The position numbers and the translations under genes were made by a program. Below are positions 58,273-64,000 of a DNA stretch of 64,000 nt, piece by piece. The first letter of the stretch is position 1. Every line of letters begins with the position of its first letter. The notes under the pieces were generated by a model. That model did not search any database. It was not told the DNA's origin and saw only the letters and a program-made list of their open reading frames with translations. This DNA is from Bacteroidota bacterium (GTDB lineage: Bacteria; Bacteroidota; Bacteroidia; Flavobacteriales; Flavobacteriaceae), in the NCBI GenBank assembly GCA_024279425.1, contig JAJRRO010000028.1, positions 18,697 through 82,696 of the forward strand, given 5' to 3'.

Positions 58273-60066
58273 ATGAAGAAACGATTATCGGTTTTACTTG
58301 TTTTGCTAATGACCATTGATTTGATAATGGCTCAGGTTACGTTAACCGGCGATCAAGTAAAACTGTATAGTGATATTCCGCAAGAATCTATTTTTGTTCA
58401 TTTCAACACATCATTACTCCTTACCGGAGAATATCTCTATTATAAGATCTACTGTTTGAACAACGAAGAGGGTCGCTTGAGCGATCTAAGCAAAATAGCT
58501 TATGTAGAATTGGTCGGAAAGGATGGTAAACCAATCTTTAAACATAAAATCCTGCTTGATGATGGACAAGGCCAAGGCGATTTTTTTATTCCTACTGCGG
58601 TTCCTTCGGGCAACTATAAATTATTGGCCTTCACAAATTGGATGCGAAATAAAAAAAATGAACAGTTTTTTCAGAGCGACATTACAATCGTGAATCCCTA
58701 TCAGGCGAATCAATCATCCGTACGCTCAGAGAAGACAATCGCGGCTGACACTCTCGAGACTAGCCTGCTCGCCATAGGGCCGAAAAAGGATTTGATTTAC
58801 GAAACATCTCTAGAATTTGGCCCCTTACGACTTTCGTTAAAAAAGCAGACTTTTAGGAAGAGAGATCGAGTTTCACTATTGTTCTCGCCTGCGAATAAAA
58901 GCAATTTTTCTATGGGTGCATATTCCATTTCCGTCCGAAAAAAGGATGGCATTCCAGCAGCCATACAACAAAATTCAATATCCATTTTTGAGAGTTCATT
59001 ATTAAAGAGATCAGCTTATGGGCACACCATCGCCAATGAAGTTTACTTGCCAGAACTTCGGGGGGAATTATTGGCTGGAAAGGTCATTGGTTTAAACGAA
59101 AGCAAGTCAATCAAGAATTTGAAAGTAGCTGTTTCTATCCCGGGAAAGGATTATTATTTTGATGTTGTTGAAACAGATGAATTAGGTAACTTTCATTTAA
59201 ATGTTCACAAGTTTTATTCAGGTAATAAAATTGTTTTGGAGGTTTTGTCGGAACGACCTGAAGAGTATTTGGTGTCTATAAAAACAATGCCAGATATAGG
59301 TTATTCGGACATTGAATTTAATAAAATTGACCTTGCCCCATCTATGAAAGAGGAAATCTTGCGCCGAAGTGTACATAATCAAATAGAGAATTCATATTTT
59401 CAGTTCAGACCCGACTCGATTTTATCCATTTCACCAATACAATTCTTCTACAATAAAAAAAAGGAAGTATACAACCTTGATGATTATACCCGCTTTAGAT
59501 CGCTTCAAGAAACTGTTCTTGAGATTATAAAGGATGTTTCGGCCAATAGGGTTGGTCAAGACAATTATGTTTTAAGGGTAAAAGGGTTTGACTATACCAC
59601 AACGACGAATTTATTGCCTTTAATTCTTTTAGACGGTGTTTTAATACAAGATCATAACGCCATTTTAGGATTTGATGCCAGAGAAATAAAGGATATAACC
59701 GTTCTAAGGCATAAGTTTGTTGTAGGCCCAGAAATTTTTCAAGGTGCGTTGGTTCTATCAACGGAGAATGGCAATGGATTCGATCAGTTGCTTGATCCAA
59801 ATTCTGTTTCTGAGATTTTCAAACCACAGCCAAACAAAAATTATTTTGTGCAGCGTTATGACGGTGCCAATAATATCACATCCAGTTCGCGATTGCCGGA
59901 CGATAGGCTGCAATTGCTCTGGCTTCCGAAATTGAGATTGACGGGTAAAAGTGGTACACTTGATTTTTTTACTTCGGATGTAGAAGGGGAATTTGAAATT
60001 CATTTGGAGGGATTTACTCAAGAACACGAACCGGTTTCAATTCGAAAATCGATTTTCGTCAATTGA
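58273..60066 (+). CDS. MG2-like protein with a plug-like C-terminal region
   Basis: 597 residues with a signal peptide (cleavage near 20). The N-terminal part (about 30-145) looks like an alpha-2-macroglobulin MG2-type domain (ESIFVHFNTSLLLTGEYLYY, then GNYKLLAFTNWM). A middle beta-sandwich with a CarboxypepD-like turn (DELGNFHLNV) follows. The region around 460-500 (LLPLILLDGVLIQDHNAIL) resembles a TonB-receptor plug without a barrel. It starts 11 nt after DUF4249 and completes the operon. A substrate-capture or plug-interacting role is inferred from architecture only. Confidence 0.7.
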   Translation: MKKRLSVLLVLLMTIDLIMAQVTLTGDQVKLYSDIPQESIFVHFNTSLLLTGEYLYYKIYCLNNEEGRLSDLSKIAYVELVGKDGKPIFKHKILLDDGQGQGDFFIPTAVPSGNYKLLAFTNWMRNKKNEQFFQSDITIVNPYQANQSSVRSEKTIAADTLETSLLAIGPKKDLIYETSLEFGPLRLSLKKQTFRKRDRVSLLFSPANKSNFSMGAYSISVRKKDGIPAAIQQNSISIFESSLLKRSAYGHTIANEVYLPELRGELLAGKVIGLNESKSIKNLKVAVSIPGKDYYFDVVETDELGNFHLNVHKFYSGNKIVLEVLSERPEEYLVSIKTMPDIGYSDIEFNKIDLAPSMKEEILRRSVHNQIENSYFQFRPDSILSISPIQFFYNKKKEVYNLDDYTRFRSLQETVLEIIKDVSANRVGQDNYVLRVKGFDYTTTTNLLPLILLDGVLIQDHNAILGFDAREIKDITVLRHKFVVGPEIFQGALVLSTENGNGFDQLLDPNSVSEIFKPQPNKNYFVQRYDGANNITSSSRLPDDRLQLLWLPKLRLTGKSGTLDFFTSDVEGEFEIHLEGFTQEHEPVSIRKSIFVN

Positions 60067-60081
60067 ACTGGCCTGAACATC

Positions 60082-61281
60082 CTACTGAAGGCCTATTGAC
60101 CAGCTATTGGCCCATTCAGGTTTTAATGCTCCGTTTCCCGCCCCGATGCTATTTCCCTCCACATAGAAAGAGGTATTGGTTCCCATGTAGTTGGTGGGTA
60201 TGAATTCTGAGGTTGGATTCTCAAATTGAATGGAATCGATATTCAAATTCCCTATGTCTATCTGTGAGGAAGCATTCACACCATCTACATGAATACCTAG
60301 GTTCATATCTGTAGTATAGAGGTTGGTAAAAGTGTATTTTCCGCCTCCATCAGCGTATTTCAATCCACCTTCGATTGATGGGCCAATAATACTTACATTA
60401 CTGATGGTATCCGTTATTATTGGATTTGCAGCCTGAATATCTTCGTTACTAGTGATATTGATTCCTACCTTAGCAATTCCAGTCAAGTACCAAGCATCAC
60501 CATTACCGCTCCAATCATCTGTCACCACTATGCCGTTCTCGTTGCTGTTAGTTGCCAAGAGCCATTTTGCATCGACATTACCACCAATGAACCGAATTCC
60601 ATTTCCCAAACTTTCAAAAGTCTGTAGCCGGGTAACTGTTGTAAAAGACCCAACGCCGTAAAAGGCAATCGCATCAAACTTTTTTTGCTCGTCCACAATG
60701 GCCCCTGCATATTCGATTCGTAAATAATTGATTACCCCAGAAGTGTCTTCAAGTTCGAAACCACCAAAAAAAATATCGATAATATCCGAGCGGTCGACCA
60801 TACCACTCTTAATAGGAGCTTTGCCACAAATAATGATTCCTCCCCAATCCCCCGCAGCCGGATTTTCTGCTCCGGATGTAATAACAACTGGATTTTCGGG
60901 TTGCCCAAAGGTAAATAACTTACCTCCTTGGGCTACCGCAATATATGCGCCTGCGCCAGGATCAGCTTTTATGACCGTACCGGCAGGAATTGACAGTTCG
61001 GCCTGATCTCTAACCAAATAAGGGCCGGTAAGCCGATATTCGATGGCGGGATCGAGCTGTAATCGATTTACCAATTCGCCTTCTAATATACCTATTGACC
61101 CCAAGGAACAGGACCCAGGACATGCGCCGCCACAATCAACAGTAATTTCGTCACCGTTCAAAATACCGTCGAAGCAGTTGAGAGTGTCAACGTCTTCTTT
61201 TGTTATATTGTCATTTGAACAGGCCAATGTAATAATAACCGATATATTCAAATATAAAATTTTGAGAAGAGACTTTTTCAC
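60082..61281 (-). CDS. Right-handed beta-helix-like surface lipoprotein
   Basis: 399 residues with a lipoprotein signal (SVIITLAC, Cys21). A Cys-rich segment follows (LNCFDGILNGDEITVDCGG, then CPGSC), the kind seen in Bacteroidota surface proteins, and then a beta-helix-like region with AGTVIKADPGAGAYIAVA, DWGGIIICG and YLRIEYAGA. No type IX sorting tail is present. Its stop is only 15 nt from the stop of the convergent MG2-like gene, so the transcripts probably overlap. Confidence 0.7.
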   Translation of the reverse strand: MKKSLLKILYLNISVIITLACSNDNITKEDVDTLNCFDGILNGDEITVDCGGACPGSCSLGSIGILEGELVNRLQLDPAIEYRLTGPYLVRDQAELSIPAGTVIKADPGAGAYIAVAQGGKLFTFGQPENPVVITSGAENPAAGDWGGIIICGKAPIKSGMVDRSDIIDIFFGGFELEDTSGVINYLRIEYAGAIVDEQKKFDAIAFYGVGSFTTVTRLQTFESLGNGIRFIGGNVDAKWLLATNSNENGIVVTDDWSGNGDAWYLTGIAKVGINITSNEDIQAANPIITDTISNVSIIGPSIEGGLKYADGGGKYTFTNLYTTDMNLGIHVDGVNASSQIDIGNLNIDSIQFENPTSEFIPTNYMGTNTSFYVEGNSIGAGNGALKPEWANSWSIGLQ

Positions 61282-61340
61282 TTTACAATGATTGCTAAAT
61301 TACTAAACTGTTTGAAATCATCAGAGCAGTATAAATTGTT

Positions 61341-61568
61341 TTAACCATACTTGAACAATTCTTTAAAGCTAAAGAATATTCTTTCAGCAATACTTAAATC
61401 TTTTGTAATAATCTCAGCATTGCCCAGCATCTTCTGTTCAAAACCGTCATCTGTATCGCAAGTAGTTCTTGTATTTTTCGGAAGAGCGATATTGATAGTA
61501 TTATTATCTTGTTTGTCCAAAAGAATGAAGGTTTTCTTGACTTTTGTCAATATGTTTAACAAATACAA
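61341..61568 (-). pseudogene. HlyD-family adaptor, C-terminal remnant
   Basis: A 75-codon frame whose last 50 residues (IALPKNTRTTCDTD, then QKMLGNAEIITKDLSIAERI and FFSFKELF) fit the C-terminus of HlyD-type adaptors for peptide/bacteriocin export. The usual form is GMQGTAEIITEDLRLIERFF. The rest of an approximately 400-residue protein is missing upstream. It is unrelated to the adaptor of the main array. Confidence 0.5.
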
Positions 61569-61635
61569 TAGCTAGTCATCCATAAATGCCGCCGCCATTA
61601 ACTCTTGCTCTGCCCGAGAAATTCCAATTTGATCT

Positions 61636-61713
61636 GCCATCTTTTCTCAATAGGTCTATTTGAGATTCTAGTTTTTATTCTGGAGTAGAGACTCTTGCAT
61701 ATCCGAATATCAT
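61636..61713 (-). pseudogene. Serine recombinase, N-terminal remnant
   Basis: From an ATG at 61713 the minus strand reads MIFGYARVSTPE, a stop, then KLESQIDLLRKDG. YARVST with the catalytic Ser is the start of resolvase/invertase-type serine recombinases, and the stop (TAA) stands where CAA (Gln) is usual. Homology ends after 26 codons. It is clearly dead. Confidence 0.55.
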
Positions 61714-61806
61714 AACCTGGCCTTTTAAACACCTTTGGATGATGTTTCAACATGTGCTTGTGTTTAGCTCAAAGTTCAAATCATACAGTAGATAATATTA
61801 ATTGAA

Positions 61807-61959
61807 ATGGTCAATCGAGTTTGTATTAAGGACTCTAAAATAGGAGTAAACGTTACAAAGTTTGGATGTTATCCATGTGAAAAATGCAATTTATGCGAGA
61901 CCCATAGAAACTTTGATAAGCTTAAGGAGACCAAATTTACAAAAAGAGTTTATTTCTAA
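61807..61959 (+). CDS. Small Cys-rich frame, possible zinc-ribbon fragment
   Basis: 50 codons from an ATG at 61807 contain the cluster CYPCEKCNLCETH (four Cys and one His), suggestive of metal binding. No family is recognised, and it lies among mobile-element debris, so it may be a fragment of a larger lost gene. Confidence 0.25.
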   Translation: MVNRVCIKDSKIGVNVTKFGCYPCEKCNLCETHRNFDKLKETKFTKRVYF

Positions 61960-61983
61960 ATGGGTACGAAAATGAGTGGAGTC

Positions 61984-62005
61984 CCATAAAACGAACGTTT
62001 AATGG
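61984..62005. repeat. Dispersed repeat, CCATAAAACG family, compact copy
   Basis: CCATAAAACG at 61984-61993 faces CGTTTAATGG at 61996-62005, an inverted copy with one mismatch and a 2-bp spacer. GTCCC precedes the left arm and GGAAC overlaps the right end. Confidence 0.5.
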
Positions 62006-62063
62006 AACGCCTGCTCTCTGCTGCTCTCTGTTCTTTCAATTGGCCTTTTATTCGATCCAAATA

Positions 62064-62089
62064 AAAAGACAGGGTTTCCCCTGTCTTTT
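62064..62089. terminator. Strong bidirectional hairpin terminator without an adjacent gene
   Basis: AAAAGACAGGG at 62064-62074 pairs perfectly with CCCTGTCTTTT at 62079-62089 around a 4-nt loop. The A-run and T-run flanks give a U-tract in both directions. The gene it once served is gone, which fits the decayed surroundings. The rest of 61960-62467 shows nothing but one more repeat arm (62373-62382). Confidence 0.65.
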
Positions 62090-62467
62090 CCCCAAATCTT
62101 ACCATGAACTTAACCTACTTATGCTATGGTCCTTCGAATGTAACCCAAGGTCTTATCTTTGAAAAAATTATCAGGCAAACTACCACAATTTTGGTTCTAT
62201 TGAGAAATATTTAAAAACTTGTGGGACTCCTTTTCGGAGAACGTTCAAAAAAGTATCGGGAGAATTAAGCTAATGAGTCAATTTTGACAGTAACAGGTCG
62301 AAGGGCCTTGACAAATTTTTTGGTGTCAACGAAGATATTTTGACTCAAGAATAATACAAAGATAAATAATCTCATAAAACGGCCAATTGAAAGGGCGTGA
62401 AGAAGAAGCCTGACGTCCAAGAAAATGTTCGTTATAAGGAACTGGACTAGCGCCAGCAAAAAGTGAA

Positions 62468-62522
62468 CTTTTAAAGGGTTAAATCTAAGAGATAGATTAA
62501 TCTATTAAATAACCTTTAAAAG
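62468..62522 (+). repeat. 10-bp inverted repeat in the leader of the IS3 orfA remnant
   Basis: CTTTTAAAGG (62468-62477) and CCTTTAAAAG (62513-62522) are exact reverse complements. The right arm ends 8 nt before the orfA ATG. It is probably part of the element's left end. Confidence 0.45.
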
Positions 62523-62530
62523 CAAAACAA

Positions 62531-62680
62531 ATGCCTAAAAAGAAGAATGCTAGCTCACTAATTAGTGAGCTAAAGCGAAAAACAAGAAGAACCTACTCTT
62601 CAGAAGAAAAAATCAGGATTGTACTGGAAGGATTAAAAGAGGGATATATCCTAATAATAAACAAGTACATCTATCAATAA
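62531..62680 (+). mobile_element. IS3-family OrfA, truncated N-terminal remnant
   Basis: 49 codons from ATG 62531. The first 37 (MPKKKNASSLISELKRKTRR, then TYSSEEKIRIVLEGLK) fit the start of an IS3-type OrfA, whose helix-turn-helix should follow directly. After LEGLK the sequence diverges and stops at 62680. A perfect 22-bp palindrome spans codons 7-14 (62551-62572). OrfB is not downstream; an OrfB tail is found on the opposite strand about 1 kb away. Confidence 0.7.
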
Positions 62681-62754
62681 TAGAATATTCCCTGAATGAA
62701 AAAGGCCTCTACAAAAGTAAAGGGCCTTATCACTATCACTTTATTCTTCCATAC

Positions 62755-62931
62755 TTACAAATTAGAAAATGCAAATCCAGTAAATAGTCTAAATATAAAT
62801 GCGTATAAAACGATTGCAAACATTACCATTGTAAACAGAGCAAAAGCCTTGAAAGAATGTTTTACAACATAGTTTTGAATGTTCCTGAATCCTTCAAGAT
62901 AGATTTCTTTAAAAAGTAAAACTGTTTTCAT
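62755..62931 (-). CDS. Small single-pass membrane protein conserved in Flavobacteriaceae (DUF6747-like)
   Basis: 58 residues from ATG at 62931. The N-terminal amphipathic part (LFKEIYLEGFRNIQNYVVKH) is followed by one membrane helix (AFALFTMVMFAIVLYAFIFR) and a short FTGFAF tail. The pattern, with LYAF(I/T)FR and TGFAF, recalls small membrane proteins common in this family of bacteria. Function is unknown. It is the only intact gene between the IS remnants and the 120-residue protein. Confidence 0.7.
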   Translation of the reverse strand: MKTVLLFKEIYLEGFRNIQNYVVKHSFKAFALFTMVMFAIVLYAFIFRLFTGFAFSNL

Positions 62932-63276
62932 AGTTCGGGGTTTATATTTTGTACAAAGGTTAAACGATGATTAGAATGTTCAGCGATTTTTCTTCTAATG
63001 GTCCTAGTGCACGGATGAAGTGCATTCTGATTTCAAATCATCTGTGTATCCTGCGGTTAATCGATTAACTTTAAATTGGCACATTCCTTTCAGAAGTAAA
63101 TTTCAAGGATAAAACACACCATATTTATTACTTCACAAAAAAGCCGTGTCGTGCTTCAGCTAAAAATAAACTCTTCGAAAGCTAATTTCCATCTGAAGAG
63201 TAACTTCTTCTTTGATTTTAGTATGAGAGTTGGAAGTGTCTTTTTAAGTAAAGAAATTGATTAAATCACTGTGCCC
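62932..63276. other. 345-bp noncoding stretch
   Basis: It contains a candidate promoter of the 58-residue membrane protein close to its left end (minus-strand TTTG boxes near 62950) and a 14-bp palindrome GTTAATCGATTAAC at 63056-63069. Nothing else is evident. Confidence 0.45.
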
Positions 63277-63329
63277 AATAACTAAGTATTCGTGTTGGGT
63301 CGTACCGACCACACGAATACTTAGTTATT
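63277..63329. terminator. Long hairpin overlapping the stop of the 120-residue gene
   Basis: AATAACTAAGTATTCGTGT at 63277-63295 pairs perfectly with its reverse complement at 63311-63329 around a 15-nt loop. The right arm includes the last codons and TAA of the minus-strand gene ending at 63321. A 19-bp stem should stop transcription or protect the mRNA 3' end, although there is no U-run. Confidence 0.6.
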
Positions 63330-63683
63330 GCCATCAGTTTTTTTATTTAAAATTTTGTCAATCGAAGGTTGGTCCACTCGCAATATTCTCAGTAATTGAG
63401 CCGCTTTGCTTTTATTCGTTTTTTTAACTTTGTCAAACTCATCCATAAGGCCGCTTGTCCAAAGTCGCTCGTTTACTGTCATTCCATCAAGTCCAACAAT
63501 ATTTCTGACTTTTTCAATTGTAATCTGTTTTTGGATCTCAGCAAGTACATATTTACAAGCTTCGTTTTCTGTGGTGAATGTCCTTACTGAGTGTTTTTCT
63601 CCTCTTTCTTTATAATATACTTCGTATTCGGTTGTATATTTTCCACGTTTTATTGTCAGAGCGATTCTATCATTATCGCTCAT
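63321..63683 (-). CDS. Unrecognised 120-residue cytosolic protein
   Basis: 120 residues, no signal peptide or membrane helix. The N-terminal half is beta-rich (RIALTIKRGKYTTEYEVYYKE), the C-terminal half helical (VNERLWTSGLMDEFDKVKK, then KAAQLLRILRVDQPSIDKIL). The fold hints at a small immunity- or antitoxin-like protein but I cannot assign a family. It lies between IS debris and starts 18 nt after the OrfB remnant's stop, so it may have been captured with mobile DNA. Confidence 0.6.
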   Translation of the reverse strand: MSDNDRIALTIKRGKYTTEYEVYYKERGEKHSVRTFTTENEACKYVLAEIQKQITIEKVRNIVGLDGMTVNERLWTSGLMDEFDKVKKTNKSKAAQLLRILRVDQPSIDKILNKKTDGNN

Positions 63684-63700
63684 TGAACTGTAAGCTTCCC

Positions 63701-63868
63701 CTAAATAGAACTGCTTGATTTTCTACTATTATCAAATTTATTGTTTTTAATTCTAATGGAGCTAGCTCCATTAGAATTAACTTCAGCATATTTTATTGGA
63801 GGTATTTCCCCTAATGCATCATGTGGTCTAAAATGATTGTAATCATCCATCCAAATTTGAGTTTGTTC
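63701..63868 (-). mobile_element. IS3-family OrfB (transposase), C-terminal remnant
   Basis: The frame ending in TAG at 63701-63703 reads QTQIWMDDYNHFRPHDALG then EIPPIKY, the conserved end of the DDE integrase core of IS3-type OrfB, with the region after the catalytic Glu. About 27 further residues follow, spanning a perfect 34-bp palindrome. Upstream homology stops near 63868, where an unrelated transposase fragment begins. Confidence 0.7.
63747..63780. repeat. Perfect 34-bp palindrome inside the OrfB remnant
   Basis: Two exact 17-bp arms with no spacer, half-site TTAATTCTAATGGAGCT, centred on GCTAGC. It lies within the 3' coding part of the OrfB remnant. Confidence 0.75.
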
Positions 63869-64000
63869 TCTTTCAGCCGCCTATAAAAATTGTTCTCTGG
63901 AACACGGTCGCTCAATTGAAAATGGGCGAACAACTTCTCTTGATGATCCTTCTTTCCCTGCATACCTAAAGTTACGATCGATTCCCCGATCCACAATGAT
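63869..64000 (-). mobile_element. IS1182-family transposase, N-terminal remnant
   Basis: From ATG 63963 the minus strand reads MQGKKDHQEKLFAHFQLSDR then VPENNFYRRLKE, the start of IS1182-type transposases. The frame then runs into IS3-derived DNA at about 63866-63876 and stops at 63811 out of register. Bases 63964-64000 are the upstream part, probably the element's end, and continue outside the window. Confidence 0.65.

Noticed and set aside
60082..61281. Type IX secretion cargo
   Set aside because: The C-terminus lacks the sorting-domain pattern and the protein has a lipoprotein signal.
61645..61716. Short peptide MADQIGISRAEQELMAAAFMDD as a possible bacteriocin or leader
   Set aside because: It lies at about 61571-61639 on the minus strand, overlaps the end of the recombinase remnant in another frame, and has no double-Gly or cysteine pattern.
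62011..62030. Tandem repeat CTGCTCTCTG x2
   Set aside because: Only two units; likely a simple slippage duplication with no sign of a function.
62265..62459. 64-codon minus-strand frame with hydrophobic N-terminus
   Set aside because: No recognisable family, spans one arm of a dispersed repeat, and sits in decayed DNA.
63056..63069. GTTAATCGATTAAC as a second copy of the kdu operator
   Set aside because: Only the central AATCGATT is shared with the site at 12534; flanks differ and no catabolic gene is near.
1..64000. CRISPR array, tRNA, rRNA or riboswitch
   Set aside because: No regularly spaced direct repeats, cloverleaf-like segments or known RNA motifs were seen on either strand.

Overview
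The window looks like chromosomal DNA of a marine Flavobacteriaceae bacterium (Bacteroidota), near relatives of Zobellia, Maribacter or Arenibacter. The reasons are the low GC content, the near absence of Shine-Dalgarno sites, a Bacteroidota-type -7 box (TAnnTTTG), and family content typical of the group: sulfatases, FG-GAP lipoproteins, DUF4249, DUF2911, DUF2807, TonB receptors with an STN domain, and tandem stand-alone FtsX permeases. No rRNA, tRNA or CRISPR array is visible. All family names come from reading motifs, not from database searches. Positions 1-18300 hold a catabolic locus for a sulfated, uronate-containing polysaccharide. A plus-strand run encodes a secreted esterase, an FG-GAP lipoprotein, an S1 sulfatase, a GMC oxidoreductase broken by a frameshift, and a heparinase II/III-type lyase. 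Two convergent minus-strand genes follow: a CE7-like acetyl esterase and a GH88 unsaturated glucuronyl hydrolase. Divergent from GH88 lie kduI, kduD and a DUF4861 lipoprotein. Together these fit desulfation and deacetylation, eliminative cleavage to unsaturated oligosaccharides, release of the unsaturated uronate, and its isomerisation and reduction toward KDG. A perfect LacI-like palindrome lies between GH88 and kduI. No SusC/SusD pair is visible here, so the full locus probably extends left of the window. Positions 15480-16330 are a decay site: a frameshifted and truncated Gfo/Idh/MocA oxidoreductase, a perfect 38-bp palindrome, the N-terminal part of a DNA cytosine methyltransferase, and the mutated C-terminus of a CocE/NonD-type hydrolase fused in frame to that methyltransferase. 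A second sulfatase follows. Positions 18328-48561 are one uninterrupted minus-strand directon of about 30 kb with no gap over 90 nt. In transcription order it holds a TolC-like channel, an HlyD/MacA-like adaptor, a MacB-type ATPase, three FtsX permeases (the third with an amber stop), a DUF2911 protein, four more FtsX permeases, a DUF2807 protein, three more FtsX permeases, and a second ATPase with altered motifs. That makes ten large ATPase-less permeases beside two ATPases, one adaptor and one channel. Divergently encoded are an NtrC-type response regulator and a histidine kinase with no periplasmic domain, and a good sigma-54 site lies 14 nt upstream of the predicted transcript start of tolC. 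This array is the most unusual system in the window. From 51.9 to 61.3 kb there is an NTF2-like secreted protein, about 1.1 kb of AT-rich noncoding DNA with dispersed palindromic repeats, and an outer-membrane module: an unknown secreted protein, an STN/CarboxypepD TonB receptor, a DUF4249 lipoprotein, and an MG2/plug-like protein, with a convergent beta-helix lipoprotein after it. From 61.3 kb to the end is a graveyard of mobile and secretion fragments (HlyD C-terminus, serine recombinase N-terminus, IS3 OrfA and OrfB pieces, IS1182 N-terminus). Among them sit a conserved 58-residue membrane protein and an unrecognised 120-residue protein.
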